Part shown: piece by piece, positions 45,668 to 54,462 of the stretch
Layout of the letters: each line of letters opens with the position of its first letter
Numbering within the stretch: the stretch's first letter is position 1
NCBI RefSeq assembly: GCF_928381705.1
Contig: NZ_CAKMSR010000002.1
Span: 62,001-126,000 of the forward strand
Direction: 5' to 3'
Length of the DNA stretch: 64,000 nucleotides
Source of the DNA: Rothia nasimurium
Lineage (GTDB): Bacteria > Actinomycetota > Actinomycetes > Actinomycetales > Micrococcaceae
Program-made: the position numbers and the translations under genes
Notes under the pieces: generated by a model
The model's database searches: none
The model's input: only the letters and a program-made list of their open reading frames with translations
What the model was told of the DNA's origin: nothing

Positions 45668-46738
45668 CTAGGAAACGCGGACGCTGGTGCCTTCGGTGAG
45701 GCCGTCTGTTTCTTCGATTCCGGCCCAGCCTTGTACCTGGGAGAGGACGGTGACGTTGATGCGGGTGTCGTCTTCGGTGAGGACGTAGGTGGTGGTTCCT
45801 TCTTGGCGGATAGCGACGGCGGGTACGGCTAGGTATTCTTTGGTGGAGGTGTTGAGGCTGAGGGTGACGATGGTTTTGTTGTCGGGGATTGTTGGCAGGT
45901 CTGGGGGAAGGTTGACGGTGAGGTCGTAGCCGGGTAGGAGGCTGTCGGTGCCTTCTTTGAAGTCACTGAAGCTGTAGTCGGTGGTGCGGGTGATTTCGCC
46001 GTTGGGGCCGGTGACGGTTACTTCGGGCTGTTCGTCGAAGTCAGTTTTTTGGGCGACGCCTATGCGGGCGGTGATGTTGCGGGTGCCGCTGTTGGTTTGG
46101 AAGAGTACGGCGTTTTCTGCGGTGTTGGTGCCGGGTGTGGTGACTGTACTGACCGGGGGTAGGTCTGCGGGGATAGGGAGGAAGGTGCCGGTGTGGAAGC
46201 AGATTTTTTCACCGCAGGGGCTGGTGTAGCCGATGTTGGCGAAGAGTCTTTCTGCGGCTTTTTCTGTGGGTTCGTCGAATTTTCCGGTGATGGTGAGTGG
46301 GTAGCCGAGTTGGTTGAGGATTTCTTGGATTGCTTCGATATCGTAGCCTGCATCCCCTGGGTGGACGTCGCGGTAGATGGGTTTGTTGGAACCGGTGACT
46401 GCGATGACGGGGTTGCTGTCTACGGTGGCGACGAGGGTTCCAGGACGTACGGTATCGCCGGGTTTGACGGCGACGGTGGTAACGACTCCGGTGCCCTTGT
46501 AGGTGATGTCTTGGGACGGGGGTACATGGACACTGCCCTGGTAGGTGGCGGTGGTGCCCAGGGTGCGGCGTTCTGCAGGGGCGTGGACGGCGAGAGTAGT
46601 TTGGGCGGAGGCGAGCGCCTCGTCCTGGCTGCTGGAGCTGTTTTTGCCGATGATGAAGCTGGTAACTGCTACCAGCAGGCAGGCGAGCACGAAGCCGAGG
46701 ACGAGGCGGGGGTTAGCCACCCTGCGGGTTGGGTTCAT
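45668..46738 (-). CDS. Peptidoglycan-binding efflux adaptor (HlyD/MacA-like)
   Basis: 356 aa with one N-terminal membrane anchor (LVLGFVLACLLVAVTSFIIG). A lipoyl/barrel-sandwich half (YKGTGVVTTVAVKPGDTVRPG) is followed by a PG_binding_1-like repeat (GDAGYDIEAIQEILNQLGY, then GKFDEPTEKAAERLF) and a beta-rich C-terminus. Such adaptors pair with MacB-type ATPase-permeases in Gram-positive bacteria. Overlaps the preceding lipoprotein gene by ATGA and lies 11 bp before the exporter gene. Confidence 0.85.
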   Translation of the reverse strand: MNPTRRVANPRLVLGFVLACLLVAVTSFIIGKNSSSSQDEALASAQTTLAVHAPAERRTLGTTATYQGSVHVPPSQDITYKGTGVVTTVAVKPGDTVRPGTLVATVDSNPVIAVTGSNKPIYRDVHPGDAGYDIEAIQEILNQLGYPLTITGKFDEPTEKAAERLFANIGYTSPCGEKICFHTGTFLPIPADLPPVSTVTTPGTNTAENAVLFQTNSGTRNITARIGVAQKTDFDEQPEVTVTGPNGEITRTTDYSFSDFKEGTDSLLPGYDLTVNLPPDLPTIPDNKTIVTLSLNTSTKEYLAVPAVAIRQEGTTTYVLTEDDTRINVTVLSQVQGWAGIEETDGLTEGTSVRVS

Positions 46739-47640
46739 GGGGTGATTCCGTTCTGAAGGAGAACTTGCTTGGCCTGAGTAATATATTCTTCCTTGCGCTC
46801 GGCAAGGGTGTTAAAGGCTGCCTGGTTCTTTTCAATGAGGGCCTGCTCGTACTGGGCTTGGGCGTCATAGTAGCGTTCCATGAGCCGCACGTCTTTTTTG
46901 CACTGGACATCAACCAGGGCCTGCTTGATGTTGGCTTCCTTTTCTTCTGGAATAATCGGTATGGGCTGCTCATAGTTGGTATCCATTGAGATGCCCTGTC
47001 CCTCTAGGCACTGAATCCACTCCTGGATTGCAGTGTGTACATCCTGGTCTTGAGATATCAGGGTCTGGACCTGGCTACCTACCTCGCTCAAAATAACCAT
47101 GTCTCCGACTGGCCTTGCAGAAACGCCACCCATGATAACGGGTATTTCATTTCCTTGGGTCTTTTCTAGGCAATCTGTTTGCACTTTATCTCGATCAGGA
47201 TTTTCATCAGTTTCACCCTGGTCAAGGTAAACCTTGCCTTGTACCGGGTTGATTTCATATCCATATTTTTCAGCAAAGGGATATGACCAGACAGCAAAGG
47301 GAATATGTGGCCTGTACTCAGTTTGGTAGGTGTGACGGCTGGTTTCATACCCAGCATTATTCACGCATTGTTTAAAAGGGAAAAAGTTTGCAGTGACAAT
47401 CATTGTAGATTCGTCCTCAGAATGAACATAACGGTTGAGGGGAGTTTCTACAATTTGTTTCTGCTCATCAAATATGGCGTGAATATTTTGATAGGCGCTT
47501 CTATCTACCTCTGGGATATCTAGAGTAGAATCTAGGTTGCTAGACTCGGGTTCTTGTGAAGCCTGGTTGCCCGTGTTTCCACAAGCAACCAGACACAAGC
47601 AACCGATTATCATCAATGAGGTGGTTACTTTCTTAAACAT
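46735..47640 (-). CDS. Lipoprotein of the export operon, unknown function
   Basis: 301 aa with a clear lipoprotein signal (LVACGN, Cys20). The mature part is mostly charged and alpha-helical. The C-terminal 70 residues (CKKDVRLMERYYDAQAQYEQALIEKNQ, in part) look like a coiled coil. No domain recognised. Lower G+C than the backbone genes around it. It lies between the secreted protein gene (5 bp gap) and the adaptor (4-bp overlap), so it is part of the same operon, possibly an immunity or export accessory protein (inference). Confidence 0.7.
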   Translation of the reverse strand: MFKKVTTSLMIIGCLCLVACGNTGNQASQEPESSNLDSTLDIPEVDRSAYQNIHAIFDEQKQIVETPLNRYVHSEDESTMIVTANFFPFKQCVNNAGYETSRHTYQTEYRPHIPFAVWSYPFAEKYGYEINPVQGKVYLDQGETDENPDRDKVQTDCLEKTQGNEIPVIMGGVSARPVGDMVILSEVGSQVQTLISQDQDVHTAIQEWIQCLEGQGISMDTNYEQPIPIIPEEKEANIKQALVDVQCKKDVRLMERYYDAQAQYEQALIEKNQAAFNTLAERKEEYITQAKQVLLQNGITP

Positions 47641-47645
47641 TTATT

Positions 47646-48065
47646 CTAACTTGCCTCATCAAACGATGAAATTTTATCTTCCCAGGTACCACCATTTGGA
47701 TGTCGAATCTCATGAAGATAAGGTATGCCATGATTATGACGGTCATAGAAACTCGGGCCATATCCAGTTGCAGCATTAGCATTATAGGAATGCTCATAGA
47801 ACATTACATACTTGTACCGTGTATTGCTATATCCAATACGATAAGAGGAAATCTTGTCATTGAGTGTATTTCCAATCCACGGTGTCCTAAACCGAAATAC
47901 ACCACTAGACCCACCTTGCCCAAATGCGCGATGATCCCAAACGCATACCCTATCGTTTGCACAACCAGGATCTCGCACAGCAGCTTCTGCATGGCTAACA
48001 GGAACCAATAGACATGACCCAATGGCAAAACTCGCAAGTAGAGCAGTAATCTTCGAAGGCTTCAT
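47646..48065 (-). CDS. Secreted beta/gamma-crystallin-like (I36-type) small protein
   Basis: 139 aa with a signal peptide ending near VSHAEA (26-28). The mature 110 residues contain CANDRVCVWDHRAFGQGG and repeated aromatic/Gly patterns (YVMFYEHSYN, DKISSY and DKISSF), resembling peptidase-inhibitor I36/crystallin-fold secreted proteins. Two Cys in CANDRVC may form a disulfide. It is the first gene of a four-gene operon with a lipoprotein, adaptor and MacB-like exporter, a layout also seen for exported bacteriocins such as the lactococcin 972 type; bacteriocin, inhibitor or surface protein all remain possible. Confidence 0.65.
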   Translation of the reverse strand: MKPSKITALLASFAIGSCLLVPVSHAEAAVRDPGCANDRVCVWDHRAFGQGGSSGVFRFRTPWIGNTLNDKISSYRIGYSNTRYKYVMFYEHSYNANAATGYGPSFYDRHNHGIPYLHEIRHPNGGTWEDKISSFDEAS

Positions 48066-48177
48066 TGCCTTCTCCTTTCTGTGAGGGGAGGATTTTTGCC
48101 CACCGGAGGGGAAATCAACAAGAGTTGATATGAATCACATTAGGATTTCCAGGCCCCTCACGTCAAGAACTTTTTTC

Positions 48178-49194
48178 CTACCTCTTACCCAACAGGCCAA
48201 GGCTTTCCACAGCCTGGCGTTCTTCTGTCAACTCAGCCACGGAGCGGTCAATGCGTTCACGGGCAAAAGCGTCATGTTTCAGGCCCTGGACAATCTCATA
48301 GTCCCCGCTGGAGCAGACCACCGGGAAGGACGAAATCAGCCCCTCGGGCACCCCGTAGGAGCCGTCGGAGGGCACCGCCATGGAGGTGCTCCGCTCCCCC
48401 GTTCCCAGCACCCAGTCACGCACGTGGGCCAGGGCGGCGTGGGCAGCGGAGGCGACGGAAGACCCACCGCGCACCGCGATAATTTCAGCTCCGCGCTGGG
48501 CGACGGTGGGGATGAAGGCTTCTTCGATCCAGGCCTGGCCCAGATTCTTTTCTGCAAGAGCATCTAGGACTGGGCGGCCACCGACGGTGGCGTGAAAGAT
48601 GTCGGGGTACTGGCTGGCTGAGTGGTTGCCCCAGATGGTAATGCCGTCAATCTCGGGTACGGACGCCCCGGTTGCGGCAGCCAGCTGAGCAACCGCGCGG
48701 TGGTGGTCAAGGCGGGTCAGAGCGGTGAAGCGTTCTAAGGGGACGTCCGGTGCGTGAGAGGCCGCAATCAGGGCGTTGGTGTTAGCCGGGTTGCCCACGA
48801 CTGCCACTTTGACATCATCAGCGGCATGGTCATTGATGGCTTTCCCCTGAACCGAGAAAATACCGCCGTTAGCTTCGAGCAGGTCGGCTCGTTCCATACC
48901 CTTAGTGCGGGGGCGAGAGCCGATGAGCAGGGCAATGTTGCTGCCTTCAAAGCCGACGGTGGGGTCATCGGTAATGTCAACCGATTCAAGCAGGGGGAAG
49001 GCGCAGTCTGCTAGTTCCATGGCGGTGCCTTCAGCGGCTTTGAGTCCGGCGGGTATTTCGAGTAGACGCAGGCGGACGGGGGTATCAGCCCCCAGCATCT
49101 CCCCCGCCGCGATGCGGAAGAGGCTGGCGTAACCAATCTGGCCGGCTGCGCCGGTCACGGTGACAGTAACAGGGTGCTTCTTTGCATGTGTCAT
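48178..49194 (-). CDS. mdh: Malate dehydrogenase
   Basis: 338-aa NAD-dependent enzyme of the TCA cycle. Motifs are [20 protein letters not shown] (dinucleotide site), [19 protein letters not shown] (mobile loop Arg), [19 protein letters not shown] and [12 protein letters not shown] with the catalytic His. This is the two-Arg, LDH-like MalDH type used by Actinobacteria. I use the ATG at 49194; one at 49203 is possible. A diverged copy of its 3' end sits at 43538-43666, on the other side of the export operon. Confidence 0.95.
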   Translation of the reverse strand: MTHAKKHPVTVTVTGAAGQIGYASLFRIAAGEMLGADTPVRLRLLEIPAGLKAAEGTAMELADCAFPLLESVDITDDPTVGFEGSNIALLIGSRPRTKGMERADLLEANGGIFSVQGKAINDHAADDVKVAVVGNPANTNALIAASHAPDVPLERFTALTRLDHHRAVAQLAAATGASVPEIDGITIWGNHSASQYPDIFHATVGGRPVLDALAEKNLGQAWIEEAFIPTVAQRGAEIIAVRGGSSVASAAHAALAHVRDWVLGTGERSTSMAVPSDGSYGVPEGLISSFPVVCSSGDYEIVQGLKHDAFARERIDRSVAELTEERQAVESLGLLGKR

Positions 49195-49273
49195 GGGCAA
49201 CATTTTACCCAGTTGCTAGGTCGCACAGACTCCGGCACGCCGCACCTGCATATCGCAGCCCAGTTGATTGTTG

Positions 49274-51367
49274 TTAGGCATCAATTGCTGTGTGGTCCAG
49301 CTTGGTCGCACCGCGAATAATGAAATCCTTACGCGGGGCAACCTCTGAGCCCATCAGCAGGGTAAAGGCCCGCTCGGCAGCCTCTGCGTCCTCCACCCGA
49401 ACCCGGCGCAGCATCCGGTGGCGAGGATCCATCGTTGTTTCCGCCAGCTGGTCGGCGTCCATCTCACCCAGACCCTTATAGCGCTGGATTGGCTCCTTAT
49501 AGCTCTTGCCCTCAGCTTCCAACCTATCTAAGAGCTCGTGCAGCTCCTTCTCAGAATAGGTATAGACCATCTCATTAGCCTTACCCCGGTTGACCACCTC
49601 AACCCGGTGCAGGGGCGGCACGGCAGCGTAAACGTGGCCTGCCTCAACCAGCGGCCGCATGTAGCGGTAGAAGAGGGTCAGCAGCAGGGTACGGATGTGG
49701 GCGCCGTCCACGTCCGCGTCCGTCATCATGATGATCTTGTTATAGCGCTTCTGCTCCAGGTCAAAGGTGCGGCCAGAGCCAGCCCCAATGACCTGAATAA
49801 TGGCGGCGCACTCGGCGTTAGCCAGCATGTCGGTCAGGGAGGCCTTCTGAACGTTCAGGATCTTGCCGCGAATGGGCAAGAGAGCCTGGTAGGTCGAAGA
49901 ACGAGCTAGGCGCGCTGTGCCCAGCGCCGAGTCACCCTCGACAATAAAGAGCTCAGACTTCTCAACATCGGTAGACCGGCAGTCCACCAGCTTGGTGGGC
50001 ATGGATGAGGTTTCCAGGGCGTTCTTACGGCGCTGGGTTTCCTTGTGAACTCGCGCTGAGATACGCGACTTCATCTCGGCAACAACCTTCTCAGAAACAG
50101 CCGCCGCTTGGGTCTTCTCTCCCCGGGCCGTGGAGGTCAGCTTGGCAGCTAGCTGCTTGGCAACCACCTTAGAAACGATCTGCCGCACCGCCGGGGTACC
50201 CAGAATCTCCTTGGTCTGTCCCTCAAACTGGGGCTCAGCCAGGCGCACGGTGAGCACAGCGGTCAGCCCCGCCAGTACGTCGTCCTTTTCAATCTTGTCG
50301 GTGCCTGCCTTGAACTTACGCGCATTATCGGCGATGTGCTTGCGGAAGGTCTTGAGCAGGCCCTGCTCAAAGCCGGTCTGGTGGGTGCCGCCCTTGGGGG
50401 TGGCGATGATGTTGACGAAGGTGCGCAGCTTGGTTTCGTAGCCGGTACCCCAGCGCAGGGCAACATCAACCTCACACTCGCGTTCCACTTCGGTCAACTG
50501 TGAGTGCCCCTCAGCATCGAGCACGGGGACGGTCTCGGTGAAGGTATCGGTGCCGGTGAAACGCCAGATGTCGGTCACGGCCTGGTCGTGGGCAAGGTAG
50601 TCCACGAACTCAGAGATACCACCATCGTGCTGGAAGACCTCTTCGTGGGTCTCGAACTCGCCGGGTGTGCCGGGCAGGCGACGCTCATCGCGCACGGCAA
50701 TCCGCAGACCGGGAATGAGGAAGGCGGTCTGGCGCGCACGAGCCGCCAGGTTCTCGTAGCTGAACCGGGCGTCCGGAGTGAAAATCATGGGATCGGCCCA
50801 GTAGCGCACGCGGGTGCCGGTAACCCCGCGCTTGGCCTTGCCCACCACCTGCAGGGCGTCGGATGAGGCTGTGAAGGGGGCATCGGGCTTGGGAGTGCGG
50901 GAGTCCTCGAAGATGCCGGGCACTCCGTGGCGGAAGCTCATCTGGTAGGTCTTACCGCCGCGGTCCACCTGTACGTCCAGGCGGGAAGAGAGCGCGTTGA
51001 CGACCGAGGCACCCACACCGTGCAGACCGCCCGAGGCGTTGTAGGAGCCGCCGCCGAACTTACCGCCGGCGTGCAGCTTGGTGTAGACCACCTCAACGCC
51101 GGAGAGGCCGGTGCGGGGTTCAATGTCGGTGGGCACGCCGCGGCCGTCGTCCTGCACCTCAACCGAGCCGTCCTTGTAGAGAATGACCTGGATGGACTGA
51201 CCGAACCCTGCCAGGGCTTCGTCGACCGAGTTGTCGATGATTTCCCAGAGGCAGTGCATAAGGCCGCGCGAGTCGGTGGAGCCAATATACATGCCGGGGC
51301 GTTTGCGCACGGCTTCGAGGCCTTCGAGCACCGATAGGTTGCGGGCGGTGTAGTTGTTTGCTGCCAC
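49274..51367 (-). CDS. parE: Type IIA topoisomerase subunit B (ParE-like)
   Basis: 697-aa ATPase subunit. GHKL motifs are [23 protein letters not shown] and [15 protein letters not shown]. The TOPRIM domain has [10 protein letters not shown] and [11 protein letters not shown]. Partner of the ParC-like subunit at 33275-35842. The topoisomerase IV assignment is inferred from the separation of the two genes and the Micrococcales context with the DUF7455 mini-protein; sequence alone cannot exclude gyrase B. Confidence 0.88.
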   Translation of the reverse strand: MAANNYTARNLSVLEGLEAVRKRPGMYIGSTDSRGLMHCLWEIIDNSVDEALAGFGQSIQVILYKDGSVEVQDDGRGVPTDIEPRTGLSGVEVVYTKLHAGGKFGGGSYNASGGLHGVGASVVNALSSRLDVQVDRGGKTYQMSFRHGVPGIFEDSRTPKPDAPFTASSDALQVVGKAKRGVTGTRVRYWADPMIFTPDARFSYENLAARARQTAFLIPGLRIAVRDERRLPGTPGEFETHEEVFQHDGGISEFVDYLAHDQAVTDIWRFTGTDTFTETVPVLDAEGHSQLTEVERECEVDVALRWGTGYETKLRTFVNIIATPKGGTHQTGFEQGLLKTFRKHIADNARKFKAGTDKIEKDDVLAGLTAVLTVRLAEPQFEGQTKEILGTPAVRQIVSKVVAKQLAAKLTSTARGEKTQAAAVSEKVVAEMKSRISARVHKETQRRKNALETSSMPTKLVDCRSTDVEKSELFIVEGDSALGTARLARSSTYQALLPIRGKILNVQKASLTDMLANAECAAIIQVIGAGSGRTFDLEQKRYNKIIMMTDADVDGAHIRTLLLTLFYRYMRPLVEAGHVYAAVPPLHRVEVVNRGKANEMVYTYSEKELHELLDRLEAEGKSYKEPIQRYKGLGEMDADQLAETTMDPRHRMLRRVRVEDAEAAERAFTLLMGSEVAPRKDFIIRGATKLDHTAIDA

Positions 51368-51567
51368 GAAACTCTCCTGCAGGTATGGACGGGGTGCCTA
51401 TCTAGTGTAGTACACGTGTTCGGTTTGGCGGGTCTTTGGCGGCGCGGACGCCCGCGGCCGGCGGGCGGGGAGGGCGGGTTTAGCGCTGTGGGCGAAAGGA
51501 AGTGCGGGGCAGCCCGGTCGGTGGTTGTATGGAGGGTGAGGAAGAAAGCTTTTGAAAGGAGCCTATC

Positions 51568-51765
51568 GTGAGTGCAACTCTTGAGACCCGCCGCGAACTG
51601 ACCGCTGCTGACCGTTGCGATGCCTGCGGCGCCCAGGCCTATGTGCGTGTGGTGATGGAGTCAGGTCTCGACCTGCTCTTCTGCGGCCACCATGCTCGTG
51701 CCAAGGAAGAGGCCCTGCGCGCTGTAGCGGCCGAGTGGGACGACCAGACTGACCGCCTGAGCTAA
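51568..51765 (+). CDS. DUF7455 small zinc-ribbon-like protein
   Basis: 65 aa, divergent from parE. CDACG followed by FCGHHARA gives a likely Cys2-(Cys/His) zinc site. Short proteins of this kind sit between sigma-factor or topoisomerase genes in many Actinobacteria; function unknown. GTG start with AAAGGAG upstream. A strong terminator follows. Confidence 0.85.
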   Translation: MSATLETRRELTAADRCDACGAQAYVRVVMESGLDLLFCGHHARAKEEALRAVAAEWDDQTDRLS

Positions 51766-51802
51766 CGCCTGCTCCGCCACGCCCCACAGGGGTAGGTACC
51801 AT

Positions 51803-51847
51803 TTAAATCAGAAAAACCCACGAACTAGGTGGGTTTTTCTGATTTAA
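51803..51847 (+). terminator. Intrinsic terminator after DUF7455 gene
   Basis: 19-bp perfect stem whose 3' arm contains GGGTTTTTCT, with the loop GAACTAG. The A-run and T-run make it usable in both directions. Confidence 0.9.
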
Positions 51848-51887
51848 GTGGTCTTTTCTTTTTCATGATGGGCTCAAAGAAGCCTTG

Positions 51888-51937
51888 CATATCGATTTTC
51901 AATATGAAACGATAGAGCCATATTGATAATCAATATG
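51888..51937 (+). promoter_or_regulatory. Paired operators upstream of the XRE/DUF2975 operon
   Basis: Two 19-bp dyads with the same layout: CATATCGA-TTT-TCAATATG (51888-51906) and CATATTGA-TAA-TCAATATG (51919-51937). Their starts are 31 bp apart, close to three helical turns, and they end 23 bp before the regulator's start codon. They are the obvious binding sites for the XRE repressor encoded just downstream. Confidence 0.75.
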
Positions 51938-51959
51938 ACTTACCGCACTAAAGGACCCT

Positions 51960-52196
51960 ATGGCATCAGAAGAAGAACACAGCATCACCTGCCACTTAGA
52001 TAAGCTCCTGGAAGAGCGCAACATGAGCCTGGTGGACCTCTCATATCAGGTTGGAATCTCTGTTGCGAATCTTTCCATACTGAAAAATAACCGCGCCCGC
52101 GCCGTCCGGTTTACTACCCTCACTGCCCTCTGCCGGGTACTCGACTGCACCCCTGGTGACATCTTTACCTACAAGGACGAAGGAAAAGACTCATGA
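51960..52196 (+). CDS. XRE-family transcriptional regulator
   Basis: 78-aa Cro/C1-type helix-turn-helix protein of the YozG type (LDKLLEERNMSLVDLSYQVG, then SVANLSILKNNRARAVRFTTLTALCRVLDCTPGDIF, in part). Paired with the DUF2975 membrane protein by a 4-nt ATGA overlap. Likely autoregulates through the two dyads just upstream. Confidence 0.9.
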   Translation: MASEEEHSITCHLDKLLEERNMSLVDLSYQVGISVANLSILKNNRARAVRFTTLTALCRVLDCTPGDIFTYKDEGKDS

Positions 52197-52786
52197 AAGC
52201 TCTATCAAAATATTTTGGTCTTACAACCGACAACAGCAAGCCTCAGCCTGCTGAATACCAGTTCTCAGTTGCGACGGCCTATACAGCTTTTGCCGTAGTT
52301 CTTATTCTTTATGTTGCCTTTGTGCAGTGGCCCGAGCATGGAATTCCCAGCTCTCTTCACCGCTACAACCCTGAGCTAGAGGGTGGTACCTACTGGGTCA
52401 GCTCGGAGGGGCTGAGCACAGGCACCCAGATTCTGGCTTGGTCGGCTTTTGCTTGGAAGTTCCTCATGTACCTTTGTGTAGCTGTACTTCTTCATCAGGT
52501 CGCTAAGTCTTTTTACCGCAAGGCAGATTTCACGCTCAGGGCGCTGAACCGCCTTCGGGTCGCCCCCATTGTATTGCTGGTCGGAATGCTTGGGTACTCC
52601 CTACTCACCGATTTGACCGCCCGCGGAATAGAAAAATCTGCTGGGCTTAGCAAACTTGAGTGGGAACCAACTTTTATGTCCGATCAGGGTCTAATAACAG
52701 TTCTCTTTATTGCCACCCTGTTCTTTATTGAGGGAGCCCTACGACGAGGAATAACTCTGCAAGAAGACTCAGACGGAACCATCTAG
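52193..52786 (+). CDS. DUF2975-type membrane protein
   Basis: 197 aa with four hydrophobic helices at about 24-45, 84-104, 120-142 and 165-185, matching the DUF2975 layout that typically follows a YozG-like regulator. Function unknown; the pair resembles small membrane sensor/regulator modules. C-terminus RRGITLQEDSDGTI is polar. Palindrome B begins at its stop codon. Confidence 0.8.
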   Translation: MKALSKYFGLTTDNSKPQPAEYQFSVATAYTAFAVVLILYVAFVQWPEHGIPSSLHRYNPELEGGTYWVSSEGLSTGTQILAWSAFAWKFLMYLCVAVLLHQVAKSFYRKADFTLRALNRLRVAPIVLLVGMLGYSLLTDLTARGIEKSAGLSKLEWEPTFMSDQGLITVLFIATLFFIEGALRRGITLQEDSDGTI

Positions 52787-52787
52787 A

Positions 52788-52931
52788 AGGCTTATTCATA
52801 AGGATTAGGTGAAGCAGGCTCACAGCGAAGCTGCTGGCTCGGGGCTGGCGTGAATCGCTTGTGAGCGCTAGCGAACCAGCGAGAGGGTCGGCAGCGAGCG
52901 TGAGCCTGCGTAACCTCTTCTGAATAAGCCT
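52788..52931. repeat. Long palindrome B of a dispersed repeat family
   Basis: 144-bp imperfect palindrome. Outer arms AGGCTTATTCA/TGAATAAGCCT, inner arms GCAGGCTCA/TGAGCCTGC. Its core, read on the minus strand, shares GCCGACCCTCT and ATTCACGCCAGCCCCGAGCC with palindrome A (35890-35985), in the same relative order and with a similar distance between them. It fills the gap between two convergent genes. Confidence 0.85.
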
Positions 52932-52962
52932 CAGAGATTCTGCTACTTTCGCAGCGTATTGC

Positions 52963-54423
52963 CTAGGCCCCGTACCGGCTAAACACCGCCACCGCTTCCA
53001 CGTGGTGGGTGTTGGGGTACATGTCGAAGGCTTCAACGCGTACAAGTCGCCAGCCCGCTGCGCGCAGGTAGCCGGTATCGCGCCCCAGGGCTGCCGGGTC
53101 ACAGGCCACATAGACCAGGGTGGAGGGGTTCAGGTCAGATACCTGCTCCATCACGGTACGGCCTGCGCCCTCACGGGACGGGTCGCAAATCACCACGTCC
53201 GGGGCGGCGTAGCGCCCCTCGGCCACCTCACCGCTGATCTTCTCAAGCACCCGGGCGACGTCCCCGCGTTCTACGCGCACACGCGTCCGCTCAGACCTAT
53301 GAGTACGTGACGGGCCTTCGTCGCCAAAGTTCTCGGACGCGTTGCCGCTGGTCACCGGGGATCCCTCAACGGACAGCACCGTGCCCCTGTCCCCCACCGC
53401 GTCAGCAGCCAGGGCGGTGAAGAAGCCAGCACCTGCGTAGAGGTCGTAGACCGTCATCCCCTTTTTCAGGCGGGCAGCCTCAAGCACGGCGTTACCCAGC
53501 ACCTCGGGGGCAGCCCGGTGAATCTGCCAGAAGCCGGTAGCGGCAACGTTCCAGTAGAAGTCCTGGGCATAGACTGTGGCGGTTTCCAGCAGGGTGGGGT
53601 TGGCAGCACCGGCGATGACGTCAGCGGGCTTGGTGCCGCGGCGGCGTCCGCCCTTTTTCTCGGGGGTGAAGACCAGGGTAATCATACGCTCTTCCAGCGA
53701 ACCCCACAGGGCCCGGGCCTGCTCTTCGATGCCTTCGGCGACCTCGGCGGGCGTAGTCCGCGATGACACGGTAAAGACCACCGCCAGCATATCGGTGGCG
53801 GCTACAGCCACATCAACTCGGGTGATACCGGCCAGCTTGAGGCGGTGCAGTTCGAGGGCCTCGATGCGCTCATCGGCCAGAGGGAAGCCGGTGACGGGCA
53901 CGGGGGTTGAGCTAGAGTGCGGGAACATGGCGATCTGCTGGCTTTCGCGCTCCACCGCAAAATGCACGCGGGTGCGCCAGTGCAGCCCCCGGTCATCGCT
54001 GGGCAGGGCGTGAACGGGCAGGGAAGCCAGCAGGGGGTGATGTTCAGGCACCCCGCCCAGGCGCACCAGCTGTTCCTTCACGATCTGCTGCTTGTAGGCC
54101 CGCTGGGTCGCTAGGTCCAGGTGGCCGTATTCCATGCCGCCGAGGGGGTGAGCGGACGCGAGCGAGTCCGCCGGTGCCCAGGGGTGGAGGCGGCGCTCCG
54201 GTGCGGGAGTCTCTACGGAGACGACGTCTGCGAAGAAGAAGCGGCCTTTGGGTCCGCGGCCGGTGATGCGGGCTGTGGCGGTTTCTCCCACGACTCCGTG
54301 GCGGACGAAGATGACGCGGTCGTCCGCTCTAGCGACAAGGGCGCCGCCGTGGGCCGGACGCTCGGGGGTAACTTCTAGGAGGTCGCCGATAGCGGGTTCG
54401 GGTGTGGTGGGGGTGGTAGACAT
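52963..54423 (-). CDS. TRAM-domain class I SAM-dependent RNA methyltransferase (TrmA/RlmCD type)
   Basis: 486 aa. N-terminal TRAM OB-fold (about 10-65: GALVARADDRVIFVRHGVVGE). The methyltransferase domain has the SAM motif VYDLYAGAGFFTALAADA, VVICDPSREGAGRTVME and the catalytic Cys in LVYVACDPAALGRD. This is the RNA m5U methyltransferase family; whether the target is tRNA U54 or 23S rRNA cannot be read. Located beside an APC permease and TrkA genes, a fixed neighbourhood in Micrococcales. Confidence 0.9.
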   Translation of the reverse strand: MSTTPTTPEPAIGDLLEVTPERPAHGGALVARADDRVIFVRHGVVGETATARITGRGPKGRFFFADVVSVETPAPERRLHPWAPADSLASAHPLGGMEYGHLDLATQRAYKQQIVKEQLVRLGGVPEHHPLLASLPVHALPSDDRGLHWRTRVHFAVERESQQIAMFPHSSSTPVPVTGFPLADERIEALELHRLKLAGITRVDVAVAATDMLAVVFTVSSRTTPAEVAEGIEEQARALWGSLEERMITLVFTPEKKGGRRRGTKPADVIAGAANPTLLETATVYAQDFYWNVAATGFWQIHRAAPEVLGNAVLEAARLKKGMTVYDLYAGAGFFTALAADAVGDRGTVLSVEGSPVTSGNASENFGDEGPSRTHRSERTRVRVERGDVARVLEKISGEVAEGRYAAPDVVICDPSREGAGRTVMEQVSDLNPSTLVYVACDPAALGRDTGYLRAAGWRLVRVEAFDMYPNTHHVEAVAVFSRYGA

Positions 54424-54462
54424 GTGTTTCTCGCTTTGAGGGTGGCTCGGTGGGTTTGTATT

